A stretch of 49,887 nt of DNA from an uncultured Planctomycetaceae bacterium (GCA_903924405.1 CAIYBH010000007.1:1-49887), one strand, 5' to 3'; counted from the stretch's first letter, positions 37,408-46,741 are shown. The notes: a model not told the origin generated them from the sequence alone. Numbers and translations: made by a program.

Positions 37408-40400
37408 TCAGTTCCGGCAGACCGTTTCGTCCAGATTCAATACCAGATTACACATCATGGTCCACGCCGCCAGTTCGATAGTCGGAAGACTCTGATTCGG
37501 GGCCGATGCCCCATTCAGCACCACTTTTTCGGCAAGATCCGGCGCAGCCGAGTAATAAGCAAGCTGTTGTTCAAAAGCCCGCTCCACAATCCGGAGCTCC
37601 TGCTCCTGCGGCAGTCGGGACAAGACCGTACGGTAAAGAAACCGGACCCGTTCCCCAACTGCCACACCACCTTCCGTCAGGACTCGCTCCGCAAGGCGAG
37701 CAGCCGCTTCAAAATGCTGCACATCATTCATCAGCTGCAGGGCCTGCAGCGGAGTATTGCTGCGCTCACGCCGGGAACAGAACTGCTCCCGATTCGGGCC
37801 ATCAAAGTTGGTCATGAATGGCGGCGGTGCTGTGCGCTTGATGAAACAGTACACACTGCGGCGATACAACGCCGTCCCGTGATCCTGCAGATAAAACCTG
37901 GTATTGCTGTTTTCATAACCCACCGGTTCCCAGATGTCTTCCGGCTGATAGGGCATGACTCCCCTGCCACCCATGGTCAGATTCAGCAGGCCGCTCACGC
38001 TGAGCGCATTGTCACGCAACTGTTCCGCATCCAGCCGCAGCCGCGGACCTCGCGAAAGCAGGCGATTCTCCGGATCCAGCTGCAGTGCGTCCGCTGTGAC
38101 AACAGACGCCTGGCGAAATGCCGCTGACGTCAGGATGGTACGGTACAACTGCTTCTGGTCCCAACCCGTGTCACGGAAGCTGATCGCCAACCAGTCCAGC
38201 AGTTCCGGGTGCGATGGAACATCGCCACGCGTTCCAAAGTCGTCACTCGTTTTGACAATCCCCGTGCCAAACACCTGCTGCCAGATGCGATTGACCGTCA
38301 CTCGGGATGTCAAAGGGTTTTCCGCTGACAGTAACCAGCGTGCCAGATCCAGCCGGTTCGCACGCCGACCAGTCAACACCTCACCTGTCTCCGTTCGCAA
38401 AACCGGAAACTCCTGCGGGACGCCCGGCTCCACCCGGTCCCCGGGCTTGTCGTACTGGCCCCGCAGCATCACAAAGGCTTCACGCGGCTTTTCCAGATCC
38501 GCAAACGTGAAGGTACCCGGGACAGAATCTTCCAGCAGAGTCACGTCGGCTGCGGCCTTTGCGTACTGCTCTCGTTCCACGGCCACTGCTGAGCCCGACA
38601 GACGCTGAATCCGGCGGAGCCAGAATCGCTGCAATTCCTGCAGCAGCTTTGCGTCCGCCCCCTCAGTCGGGCCCGCTTTCAATAATTCATTCGCCGGCCC
38701 CGAAACTCCGCTGATTCCCCGACCGCGACTGACTTCCCACCACGCCCGAAATGATGCTCCAGGATCCTGAGCTCTGGCAAGGCGTCCTGTGAGCTGCACG
38801 TCGTCAATCCAGATCCTTCCACCGTCCTGAATCAGGACCAGACTTCGCAGAATCGCTCCCGCTTCCGCCTTCAGATCCGGCAGGGAAATTTCCATTCGAG
38901 TCCATTCGCCGCCGGCCGGAAGCGCTCTGACAAATCCGTCCATGCCACGCTTGCCGGATTCCGCCGATCCCCAGACTGCGCGACGCGGCCGACCATCATC
39001 CAGTTGCACCGTGACCGACTTCGGGACATGATGCGGGTCAATCCGCAACCAGAAACTCAGACGCCCCTCCTGCGGAATCACCCACTGCTGGGTCGGCAAC
39101 TCAATGGTCAGCTCATACCGCGATCCATAGGCCAACTCCAGCACTCGCTGGCCCGATTTCGCCCCGAAGTCCGGATCCATCACCCACACCGCGTCGTTGC
39201 GCGATGTGTTCCGCGTGCGACTGCCCCAGGGGAAAACGTCGTCCAGCAGGCTGTCGTGCACCGGTTCTGCAGCCCGGTCCGAAACTCCACCTGCGATCGC
39301 TCCGTCGTCCGGCACCACCGCGGATTCAATCGCTTTTGTCAACGCCCCCTCAGCAAGCTCCCGACGTTGCAGTGCCGCCGTCAATGCGGTCTGCTGGGCC
39401 GCAGTCGGCACCTTCATGAAGGGGTTCGTATTGCGGATGTTGCCGTCCATTCCCGGATCTGCAGCCGAATAAAAGAACGCATACATCGAGTAAAAGTCGC
39501 GCGTCGAAACGGGATCATACTTGTGGTCATGGCACACGGCGCAGCCCGCCGTCAGTCCCATCCACGTCTGCATGGTCGTACTCGTCCGATCCACTGCGTA
39601 GCGATACACCCACTCGTCGTTGATCGCCCCGCCTTCACTGGTGGTGACGTTGCATCGGTTAAAGCCGGTGGCAACTCGCTGTTCCTGAGTCGCATTGGGC
39701 AGCAGGTCCCCCGCAATCTGCCACGTGGTGAACTGGTCAAACGGCAGATTGCGATTCAGTGCCTCAATCACCCAGTCCCGATAGGCCCACATCTCCCGCT
39801 CATTGTCCAGATGCAGCCCATGTGTGTCCGCATATCGCGCGACGTCCAGCCAGTGCCGCGCCTGCTCTTCACCATAACGCGGAGACGCAAGGTAGTACTC
39901 CACCATCTTCTCGTAGGCGTCAGCGGCACTGTTCTGCTCAAACGTCTCCAGCTCTTTCACCGTCGGTGGCAGCCCGGTCAGCACAAACGAAACTCGCCGA
40001 ATCAATGTCGCCCGATCCGCTTCGGGCTGAGGCTTCAATCGTCGCTTTTCCAGTTCCGACAGCACCCATGCGTCAATCGGATTCCGCACCCAGTCGGACT
40101 GCGTCACGACGGGGAGCTGGCGATTCTCCGGAACTTCAAACGACCAGTGCTTCTGATAGCCCGCTCCCTCGGCTATCCAGCGACGCAGCAATTCCACTTC
40201 CGCCGGCTTCAGGGCCTTGCCTGTCTCCGGCGGCGGCATGATCACCTCGGCGTCTGTGGAAATCACCCGCTGAAAGACAGCACTGGCGTCCGGATCACCC
40301 GGTTTGATCGCCGTCACACCCTCGCGCACCGCAAATGCACCCGCCGCGGTGTCCAGTCGCAGGTCTGCTTTGCGAGTCTTCGCGTCGAATCCATGGCACT

Positions 40401-40563
40401 CGAAACAGTTCGCTGCCAGAATTGGCCGAATGTCCCGATTGAATTCCACCGGCTGTTCCACCGCCTGAGCAGACGATGGCAACACCACCACAACTGCCGC
40501 CGACAGCGCCAGATGAATCCACAGTGCACCCCTGCAAAACGGTGACAGCCAGCTTTTGCTCAT
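37408..40563 (-). CDS. Planctomycete PSD1 protein with internal carbohydrate-binding-like module
   Basis: A 1051-residue exported protein of the DUF1549/DUF1553 family. A signal peptide (about 1-34) is followed by CFECH (C53-H57), DUF1549 with HWLDVARYADTHG and the second heme-type motif CAVCHDHKYDP, then a beta-rich module (about 460-620) that looks like a carbohydrate-binding domain (SFWLRIDPH, IWIDDVQLTG). DUF1553 follows with VNRIWQQVFGTGIV. The closing segment is degenerate compared with the other two PSD1 proteins of this window (it ends NLDETVCRN). AGGA sits 6 bases before the ATG. It is the first gene of the three-gene unit with the sulfatase and the LamG-containing PSD1. Confidence 0.9.
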   Translation of the reverse strand: MSKSWLSPFCRGALWIHLALSAAVVVVLPSSAQAVEQPVEFNRDIRPILAANCFECHGFDAKTRKADLRLDTAAGAFAVREGVTAIKPGDPDASAVFQRVISTDAEVIMPPPETGKALKPAEVELLRRWIAEGAGYQKHWSFEVPENRQLPVVTQSDWVRNPIDAWVLSELEKRRLKPQPEADRATLIRRVSFVLTGLPPTVKELETFEQNSAADAYEKMVEYYLASPRYGEEQARHWLDVARYADTHGLHLDNEREMWAYRDWVIEALNRNLPFDQFTTWQIAGDLLPNATQEQRVATGFNRCNVTTSEGGAINDEWVYRYAVDRTSTTMQTWMGLTAGCAVCHDHKYDPVSTRDFYSMYAFFYSAADPGMDGNIRNTNPFMKVPTAAQQTALTAALQRRELAEGALTKAIESAVVPDDGAIAGGVSDRAAEPVHDSLLDDVFPWGSRTRNTSRNDAVWVMDPDFGAKSGQRVLELAYGSRYELTIELPTQQWVIPQEGRLSFWLRIDPHHVPKSVTVQLDDGRPRRAVWGSAESGKRGMDGFVRALPAGGEWTRMEISLPDLKAEAGAILRSLVLIQDGGRIWIDDVQLTGRLARAQDPGASFRAWWEVSRGRGISGVSGPANELLKAGPTEGADAKLLQELQRFWLRRIQRLSGSAVAVEREQYAKAAADVTLLEDSVPGTFTFADLEKPREAFVMLRGQYDKPGDRVEPGVPQEFPVLRTETGEVLTGRRANRLDLARWLLSAENPLTSRVTVNRIWQQVFGTGIVKTSDDFGTRGDVPSHPELLDWLAISFRDTGWDQKQLYRTILTSAAFRQASVVTADALQLDPENRLLSRGPRLRLDAEQLRDNALSVSGLLNLTMGGRGVMPYQPEDIWEPVGYENSNTRFYLQDHGTALYRRSVYCFIKRTAPPPFMTNFDGPNREQFCSRRERSNTPLQALQLMNDVQHFEAAARLAERVLTEGGVAVGERVRFLYRTVLSRLPQEQELRIVERAFEQQLAYYSAAPDLAEKVVLNGASAPNQSLPTIELAAWTMMCNLVLNLDETVCRN

Positions 40564-40751
40564 CGCTTATCCTCGGACTGAATCCCGTAAGCCGCAGTTC
40601 CTGCAGCTCCGCAGATCTCGGACACGGTCTGCGGCCTCCCGGCGCTTCCCGCTTTCTGCGATCCCACATCATACTGATTTCAATCCACTGAGTGCCACCA
40701 TGCCGCGGAATCTGAGCGACCATTCGCTGCAATCCTGTGTTGTGCGCATCA

Positions 40752-40960
40752 GGGAGGGCGCGGCTCCTGCCAAGCCGCAAACCAAGTCCTGCGGCTCGGT
40801 TGGAACCTCGCCCTCCCATTGAAAACGTGATTTTCGCGGCTCGGTTGGAACCTCGCCCTCCCTCTGAAAACGTGATTTTCGCGGCTCGGGTGGAACCTTG
40901 CCCTCCCTCTGAAAACGTGATCTTGCGGCTCGGGTGGAACCTCGCCCTCCCGCTGAAAAT
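40752..40960. repeat. Cluster of four direct and one inverted copy of a 45-bp unit
   Basis: Direct copies start with GCGGCTCGG at 40791, 40836, 40881 and 40925 (lengths 45, 45, 44 and a partial of about 36). Copies 1 and 2 differ at only two positions. An inverted copy of the first 27 bases lies at 40752-40778 and matches at 22 of 27 positions, so the group could fold into a large stem. The cluster fills the gap between the PSD1 gene (start 40563) and the Tat-oxidoreductase gene (start 41140). Frames through it read as REGEVPPEP- or GRARFQPSR-like peptides and are not genes. From memory, similar GGCTCGG...CGCCCTCCC elements recur in planctomycete genomes. Confidence 0.85.
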
Positions 40961-41139
40961 TGTTTCCCCGTCCCACGTGCGTCGCTCCCGCGACCTTCCC
41001 GGTTCCCGATCAGGTCTCCATCTCCGATGGTTTTCCACCAGACAGCGGCTTTTGATAGGCACTCGCTTTTCCATGCGCTATGCCCTCATTAGCATTAGAA
41101 GCTGTTCTACTCCCACCTTTTCAGACAGGAGCCCCTGCT

Positions 41140-42477
41140 GTGCCCACCAATCCCCGGAACCTGCTTCCCCGTCGCCGCTTCCTCGCGCATTCCGCCGCGG
41201 TACTCTCCACCACACTCGCCGCGCCCGCTGTCCTTCGCGCCGCCTCACGCCGCAAACAACTGCATGTGGCCGCGATCGGTGTCAACGGCATGGGGTGGGC
41301 CGATCTGTCCAACGTGGGCTCCCATGCCGCGGTGAAATTCGTGGGATTCTGTGACATCGATCAACAGGCGTTCACCAAAGCCGATGCGGCCTTTCCTGGT
41401 GTGAAGCATTTCGTGGACTATCGCGAAATGCTGGCCACGCTCAGCGAGGGGCTGGATGCTGTCATCGTCTCCACTCCCGATCACATGCATGCACCCGTCG
41501 CCATGCTTGCCATGCAGGCCGGAAAACATGTCTACTGCCAGAAGCCGCTGACTCATACCGTCTGGGAAGCCCGGCAATTGCAGCTGATGGCGGCAAAGGC
41601 TGGTGTCACCACACAGATGGGGAATCAGATCCATTCCGCAAGAGAATACCGGGTCGGCGTGCAACTGATTCGCAGCGGAGCCATCGGAAAAGTTCGGGAA
41701 GTGCATTCGTGGGTCGGAGTTCAGGGACGGCAGTACTGCAATCGCACCGATCGCCCGCCTCAGGCCCCGGTGCCCGCTGGCGTCAATTGGGATCTCTGGT
41801 TGGGGGCGGCCCCCGTTCGACCTTTCGCCGCGGATTGCTACCACCCCTTCAAATGGCGTGACTGGCAGGCCTTCGGGTCTGGTGCACTCGGAGACTTCGG
41901 CTGCCACATTCTCGATCCGGTCTTCGGGGCTCTTGGCCTGAAACACCCCGATAGCCTGATCGCAGAAAATGCCGGCACCACCGAGGAAGTCTGGCCCGGG
42001 CCCGAAACTGTCACCTGGCAGTTTCCCGGAACCGACTTCACCACCGGTCCACTCAAAATCATCTGGCGCGATGGTGGCCTGAAGCCTCCCGTCGAATTGG
42101 CCGGAATGCCCGCTGGTCAGGATCTGCCTGCAGCCGGCTCACTGTTCCTTGGTGAACACGGCACCATGATCCTGCCACACGTGGGCATGCCACAGCTCTA
42201 TCCCGCCGACCGCTTTCAAAACATCGCCATGCCCGATCTGCAGGGCAGCAGTCACTGGCACGACTGGGTCGATGCGGTGCTGGCCGGTCGAAAAACAACC
42301 GATGGGTTTGATTACGCCGGACCACTGACCGAAACCGTGCAGCTGGGCAACATTGCCGCAAGACTGCCCGGACAGCAGATCGCATGGAATGCCACCGCAT
42401 TCGAATGCAGCCTGCCCGCAGCCACCAAACTGCTCACCAAAGACTACCGCAGCGGTTTTGAGGTGAAAGCCGTCTGA
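41140..42477 (+). CDS. Gfo/Idh/MocA-family oxidoreductase with Tat signal
   Basis: A 445-residue dehydrogenase exported in folded form with its bound nicotinamide cofactor. The frame is open from 41080, but AGGAG lies 8 bases before a GTG at 41140, and starting there gives a normal twin-arginine signal (PRRRFLAHSAAV, then a hydrophobic stretch and an Ala-rich cleavage region). The Rossmann motif is GVNGMG, followed by STPDHMHAP, CQKPLTHT with the conserved Lys, and a GDFGCHILDP segment with the catalytic His and Asp. The C-terminal domain is of the type common in planctomycete secreted oxidoreductases acting on sugars. It faces away from the PSD1/sulfatase unit, from which it is separated by the repeat cluster. 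A strong terminator follows. Confidence 0.9.
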   Translation: MPTNPRNLLPRRRFLAHSAAVLSTTLAAPAVLRAASRRKQLHVAAIGVNGMGWADLSNVGSHAAVKFVGFCDIDQQAFTKADAAFPGVKHFVDYREMLATLSEGLDAVIVSTPDHMHAPVAMLAMQAGKHVYCQKPLTHTVWEARQLQLMAAKAGVTTQMGNQIHSAREYRVGVQLIRSGAIGKVREVHSWVGVQGRQYCNRTDRPPQAPVPAGVNWDLWLGAAPVRPFAADCYHPFKWRDWQAFGSGALGDFGCHILDPVFGALGLKHPDSLIAENAGTTEEVWPGPETVTWQFPGTDFTTGPLKIIWRDGGLKPPVELAGMPAGQDLPAAGSLFLGEHGTMILPHVGMPQLYPADRFQNIAMPDLQGSSHWHDWVDAVLAGRKTTDGFDYAGPLTETVQLGNIAARLPGQQIAWNATAFECSLPAATKLLTKDYRSGFEVKAV

Positions 42478-42495
42478 CACACCACCCGTGAACCC

Positions 42496-42534
42496 ACTGC
42501 GGTGCACCGGACTTCGGCTGCACCGCAGTTCTTT
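42496..42534 (+). terminator. Terminator after the Tat-oxidoreductase gene
   Basis: Eleven-base arms (42496-42506 and 42519-42529) pair perfectly, and the 12-base loop contains a further CCG/CGG pairing. TTCTTTA follows. It lies 19 bases after the stop codon. Confidence 0.75.
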
Positions 42535-42671
42535 ACATGGCTCACTATGCCGACGCTGCATGCGGTGCCTTGTCAGCCGTGGACGGTCACTCTGCACGCT
42601 GCCTGCACGCGTCGTCGCCCCGTCCATTCCACGTTCAACGTCCATTCCACGCAACACAGCGATGCACGCAT

Positions 42672-44396
42672 TCAGGACGCTGAGCCACGACGACGCAGGA
42701 CTCGCTCCGCCTGCGTCAATGCATTCACGAACGCTTCAATGTCGTCCTGAGTGTTGTAGATGCCAAAACTCACGCGCGTCGTCGCGGAAACGCCCAGCCA
42801 CGTGTGCAGCGGCATAGTGCAGTGATGACCGTGACGCGTGAACACTCCGTGCTGGTCCAGCAACGCGGCCAGATCCTCAGGGTGCATCCCCGCCATCCGG
42901 AAGCTGATGATTCCGCCCCGGTGTTCCAGCCCCGGACCAAAAATCTGCATGCCCTCCAGCCCCTGCAGACGGCGATACAGCTCCCGAGTCAGCAGTTGCT
43001 CATGCGCGTGGAATGCCTCAATCCCCATCGACTCCACCCAGCGGATGGCTTCTCCCAGTGCAATCGCCTGCACAATCGGCATCGTCCCGGCTTCAAATTT
43101 TGCCGGTGCCGCTGACCACTGCGACTTCTCCACACTGACCTGAGAAATCATGTGGCCGCCAAAGTGAATCGGACGCATCTCTTCCAGACGCTCCGGCTTG
43201 CCATACAGCACGCCTATGCCGGTCGGACCATATATCTTATGCCCGCTGAACACCAGAAAGTCCACATCGTCCGCGATAACATCGGTCGCAAAATGCGGGA
43301 CACTCTGAGCCCCATCCACCACCACGCAGGCACCCACCGCCCGCGCGTGTCGCACAATTTCCCGAATCGGGGTGATCGTCCCCAGCATGTTCGACATCGC
43401 AGTCACAGCCACGATCCGAGTGCGTTCAGTAAACACCTGCTCAAATTGCCCCTGATCCAGCCGCCCGTCGGCTGTCAGGGGAATCAGTTTCAGCGTCGCT
43501 CCAGTTTCCAGTGCTAACTGTTGCCATGGGACAAAATTGGCATGGTGCTCCATCACCGTCGTCAGAATCTCATCCCCCGGTCCCAGTCGCCCCCGCCCCC
43601 AGCCCGAGGCAATCATGTTCAGGCCGATCGTGGTCCCCGGTGTGAACACAATATTGTCGGCCGAACCCGCGTTCAGAAACCGCGCGACCGCCGATCGCGC
43701 GCCTTCAAACTCTTCATCAATCCGCAGGCCAAACTGATACGTGCCCCGGTGAGCGTTCGCGAAGTACTGCTCCTCAACCTCCCGTTCCTTTTCAATCACC
43801 ACCCGCGGCTTCTGCGCAGAGGCTCCACTGTCCAGATACACGGGAAGCCGACCACACGGCAAGCTCCGCTGCAGCACCGGAAACTGGCTGCGAATCTGAC
43901 CGATGTCAAGAGTCCGCACCGGCTGACTCGGACGCTCGCTGCGAGTTTGACTGTCCCTGTCGACAGCCCGCGTCACCGAGACCGCATGACGCTCGGCCAG
44001 GCTGCGAATCCGCTCCACCATCCCCCGCAATCCGTTGCGACGCTGCGGTGAAATGTGCTGCTGCAAATGCAACTGGCGAAACACACCGTCAATGTCATAC
44101 CGCAGGATCTCAGCCGCCGTTTGATCGTTGTAGGCCGCCTGCAGAATCGCAATCAGGCCCCGCACAATATTCGAATCGCTGTCCGCCAGAATCCGGAACT
44201 TTGCAGAATCGCCCGCACCTGTGGTCTCTGTAATCAACCAGACCTGGCTCTGACACCCATGCACTCGGTTGACTTCGGTACGATGCTCCGCAGGTAACTC
44301 GGGGATCTCATCCCCAAGTTCCAGCAGAAACCGCGACTGGTCTTCCCGATCAAGGTCGGCAAACTCTTCGAAAATTTCGGACAGCGCTGACACCAT
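42672..44396 (-). CDS. SufE-SufS fusion: sulfur acceptor plus cysteine desulfurase
   Basis: A 574-residue protein joining two partners of Fe-S cluster assembly. Residues 1-135 form a SufE domain with the sulfur-accepting C48 in RVHGCQSQVW. A linker rich in Arg and Ser (about 140-165) leads to a complete SufS domain. That domain takes sulfur from cysteine with pyridoxal phosphate: EHHANFVPWQ, DGAQSVPH, the PLP-binding K387 in FSGHKIYGP, and the catalytic C526 in RHGHHCTMPL. In most bacteria SufE and SufS are separate proteins that pass persulfide between the two Cys. The ATG at 44432 is in frame, but SufE alignment favours the ATG at 44396. The Mrp/ApbC ATPase gene lies 225 bases upstream on the same strand. 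SufBCD is not in the window. Confidence 0.93.
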   Translation of the reverse strand: MVSALSEIFEEFADLDREDQSRFLLELGDEIPELPAEHRTEVNRVHGCQSQVWLITETTGAGDSAKFRILADSDSNIVRGLIAILQAAYNDQTAAEILRYDIDGVFRQLHLQQHISPQRRNGLRGMVERIRSLAERHAVSVTRAVDRDSQTRSERPSQPVRTLDIGQIRSQFPVLQRSLPCGRLPVYLDSGASAQKPRVVIEKEREVEEQYFANAHRGTYQFGLRIDEEFEGARSAVARFLNAGSADNIVFTPGTTIGLNMIASGWGRGRLGPGDEILTTVMEHHANFVPWQQLALETGATLKLIPLTADGRLDQGQFEQVFTERTRIVAVTAMSNMLGTITPIREIVRHARAVGACVVVDGAQSVPHFATDVIADDVDFLVFSGHKIYGPTGIGVLYGKPERLEEMRPIHFGGHMISQVSVEKSQWSAAPAKFEAGTMPIVQAIALGEAIRWVESMGIEAFHAHEQLLTRELYRRLQGLEGMQIFGPGLEHRGGIISFRMAGMHPEDLAALLDQHGVFTRHGHHCTMPLHTWLGVSATTRVSFGIYNTQDDIEAFVNALTQAERVLRRRGSAS

Positions 44397-44621
44397 ACAA
44401 CATCCATCCCGGGTCCCGGTGGCGACCCTCATAAAACCCCGGACTCATTTCACCTGGTCCCGCGCCGTTCTGTGCAGCATTCCGCCGGATCGCCCGGATC
44501 ACCGAAATCCGAATCTCTGACACTCGTCAACAGGCAACTGTCCGAACGACTGTCGAACCGTTGTAGCACACCTTTGACAACATCAATCTCCGGGGCGGAA
44601 ACAACTCTGAGCGCATCAACG

Positions 44622-45686
44622 TCAGAGAATCTCAAGCACCGGACCTGTCGGCGATTTCACCAGTTCACGGAACACCTGCATCGCCACGTTCTGACACACC
44701 CGCCGCAGATCCTCTCGCGCCGGATTCTCTTCCAGCAGCATCTGCATCATCTGACCCCGATCACCATATTCCCGGATGCAGGCGTTCAACGGAATCTCAC
44801 CCAGGAACGGGATCTTCAATTCCTGAGCGACCTTCTGCACACCGCCGCGTCCGAAAATTTCGCCCGTCATGTTCTCAACAAATCCCAGAATCGGCACGTT
44901 GACCTTCTGATACATGTCCACCGCCTTGATGGCATCCAGCAAGGCAACCTGCTGAGGTGTGCAGACGACGACGGCACCCGCCAGACCCACCTGCTGCGCC
45001 AGCGTCAACGACACGTCGCCAGTTCCCGGCGGCAGGTCAATGATCAGATAGTCCAGTTCGCCCCATTGAGTGTCTTTCAGAAACTGCGTCAGCGCTTTGT
45101 GCAGCATCGGTCCGCGCCAGACAACAGACTGCCCCTGCTCAATGAAAAAGCCCATCGACATCAGCTTCACGCCGTTGGCGTCAATCGGCTCCATCCGCAT
45201 CATCTTATTGCCCTGGTCGTCGGTGACTTCCTGAGCCCCCGGGCGACCATCGGCGTTCATCATGTGCGGAATGCTTGGGCCGTAGACGTCTGCGTCCATC
45301 AACCCCACGCGACAGCCAAAGGAGTGCAGTCCACAGGCCAGCGCTGCCGCAACAGTGCTCTTGCCCACGCCCCCCTTACCACTGCCCACCGCAATCACAT
45401 TGTGAATGTTCAGGCCGATCCGCCCGCCCGTGTCCTTGCCCCGCACTGTGGATTGGATCTCAATCCGCGGCTGCAGCTCAGGGGCGGCAAACTGAATCCG
45501 CTGTCGAATCAGGGCTTCCAGCTTTTTTGAATCCGGATAAGCGGGAGTCGGGAGTTCAATCCGCACTCTCGCGTCGGTCCCGTTGACGAAGGTGTCCCGA
45601 ATCATGTTCAAATCGCCCAGCGGTCGTTCCGTGAACGGTTCAACCACATTGGAGACGAGCATTCTGAGTTGTTCAGCAGTGGGCAT
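44622..45686 (-). CDS. Mrp/ApbC-family P-loop ATPase, cysteine-poor
   Basis: A 354-residue member of the Mrp/ApbC/Nbp35 family, scaffolds or carriers in Fe-S protein maturation. The N-terminal MIP18-like domain (about 5-80) reads TPAYP where the conserved form is TPACP. The deviant Walker A motif GKGGVGKST is at 103-111, and DADVYGPSIPHM, LPPGTGD and VCTPQQVALLDA follow. After VENM (270-273) most members have a CxxC that holds the bridging cluster; here the chain runs straight from VENMTGE to IFGRGG without any Cys. Loss of both Cys motifs suggests it binds no cluster of its own in the usual way. It precedes the SufE-SufS gene. Confidence 0.9.
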   Translation of the reverse strand: MPTAEQLRMLVSNVVEPFTERPLGDLNMIRDTFVNGTDARVRIELPTPAYPDSKKLEALIRQRIQFAAPELQPRIEIQSTVRGKDTGGRIGLNIHNVIAVGSGKGGVGKSTVAAALACGLHSFGCRVGLMDADVYGPSIPHMMNADGRPGAQEVTDDQGNKMMRMEPIDANGVKLMSMGFFIEQGQSVVWRGPMLHKALTQFLKDTQWGELDYLIIDLPPGTGDVSLTLAQQVGLAGAVVVCTPQQVALLDAIKAVDMYQKVNVPILGFVENMTGEIFGRGGVQKVAQELKIPFLGEIPLNACIREYGDRGQMMQMLLEENPAREDLRRVCQNVAMQVFRELVKSPTGPVLEIL

Positions 45687-46169
45687 TGCCGTTGAATTTC
45701 CGGAGAAAGTTTGCGTGAAACAGTGGGAAGCTGCGGGCCCTTAGCCCGGTGCTGCAGTGTGCAGACAGAGTCTTCATCAGCATCCTATGATTCCTCTGCC
45801 ACAGATCAACCACGCGCGGTACTTCCGATCCAGCGATTCGCAGAAACTCCCAGGAGTTCTTTTAATCTACGCAAAGTCTGCGATGACAAAACACTGTTCA
45901 ACCAGAAGCCCCCCGCGTTTCGCTCCCCCGAAACGCCCCCCAACTCTCTCTCTTCAGCCCCCATCCCACAACCATCCGCGCACAAAAAAACCTTCTGGCG
46001 TCAAAACGCCAGAAGGTTCCTATTTTTGTGCGCACCAAAATGCCCGCAGTCACCGACTGCAGCAATTGCACATCAATCTGCCCAGCCAAATCACAACCCA
46101 CAACCCATCAGGCGATACGAACCAGCCTGCGGAACATCGCGAATCGTTCAGCCGAGGCCCCGCTGGAGC
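45687..46169. other. Intergenic region upstream of the Mrp gene
   Basis: About 480 bases between the Mrp start and the end of the bL28-like gene. It holds the strong terminator at 45978-46033. The remaining 290 bases next to Mrp should contain its promoter, but no clear elements were found. A plus-strand open frame that crosses the terminator and is antisense to the bL28-like gene is not supported. Confidence 0.4.
45978..46033 (-). terminator. Strong terminator after the bL28-like gene
   Basis: An inner perfect 12-bp stem (45989-46000 with 46007-46018, loop TCAAAA) is extended by outer arms GCGCACAAAAA (45978-45988) and TTTTTGTGCGC (46023-46033). On the minus strand a run of seven T follows the inner stem. 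It ends the bL28-like transcript and could act in both directions. Confidence 0.92.
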
Positions 46170-46469
46170 CTAGTTGTTGCCTGGGAGTGCAAACGGATCC
46201 TGCACAACCGGCTTGGTGATCGCGCCCGAACGAATCAGTCGCACTGGAATGCGACGAGATACCACGGCACCGTCTTCGACAACCTGAACTCGCTTCAGGT
46301 TCTGACGGTACACGCGCTTGGAAATCCCCGTCGTCTTGCGGCCGTTACCGCCGAGGTACTTGGCTTTACCGCGCTCGGTCTTCTTGTTTCCCCGACCCGG
46401 CTTCAAGTCGCCGTACAGGTCCAACAATGCTGCACGCTTGATCCGCTTGTTCTTTTTCAGAGTGCTCAT
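46170..46469 (-). CDS. rpmB: Divergent ribosomal protein bL28-like
   Basis: A 99-residue very basic protein. Its core, [25 protein letters not shown] sequence (32-52, text as in [10 protein letters not shown] then RKTTGISKR), followed by [21 protein letters not shown] and AITKP, fits the L28 pattern K-R-x-x-x-x-N-L-x-x-V, basic strand and R-S-G near the end. The N-terminus ([21 protein letters not shown]) replaces the Cys-x-x-Cys zinc segment found in many bL28 proteins. The frame is open 13 codons upstream, but the ATG at 46469 fits better. A promoter candidate and a strong terminator frame it, which supports a well-expressed single gene. The bL28 identity is probable, not certain; it could be another small basic ribosome-associated protein, and a Cys-containing paralogue may exist elsewhere. 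Confidence 0.6.
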   Translation of the reverse strand: MSTLKKNKRIKRAALLDLYGDLKPGRGNKKTERGKAKYLGGNGRKTTGISKRVYRQNLKRVQVVEDGAVVSRRIPVRLIRSGAITKPVVQDPFALPGNN

Positions 46470-46667
46470 AGCAATCAACAATTCCCCGCGGTCTGATCCG
46501 GCTGCCACTGATGGCTGGATTGGCCCCGCAATTGCGTAAAAATCCCGTGAACGTCAGTCAGACTTCTATTTCGACGCATCCGCGCGGTCCGCATGAAAGT
46601 AGACCGCCGCATTTTGTCTGCGAACAGCAACACACTCTGCTTCTGACCGGAGAAATCTGAATCCGTA

Positions 46668-46696
46668 AGAATAGCAGGCGGGAATTGTTGCTTCAA
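46668..46696 (-). promoter_or_regulatory. Candidate sigma-70-type promoter for the bL28-like gene
   Basis: On the minus strand TTGAAG (46691-46696), a 17-base spacer and TATTCT (46668-46673) match a -35/-10 pair. It would give a leader of about 190 bases before the ATG at 46469. No other feature explains the 46470-46741 gap. Confidence 0.4.
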
Positions 46697-46741
46697 TCGT
46701 CAAAAATCACAATTCCAGGCGATTTGAGACGAATCGGAATG

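Noticed and set aside
39004..40545. Plus-strand frame of 513 codons
   Set aside because: It is antisense to the PSD1 gene at 37408-40563, which has a signal peptide, heme motifs and a ribosome site.
40752..40960. CRISPR array
   Set aside because: The units are directly adjacent without variable spacers, and one copy is inverted; no cas gene is present.
40749..40976. Small frames through the repeat cluster
   Set aside because: They are translations of the 45-bp repeat (REGEVPPEP-like peptides) with no sign of coding.
45711..46496. Plus-strand frame of 261 codons
   Set aside because: It crosses a strong terminator and is antisense to the bL28-like gene.
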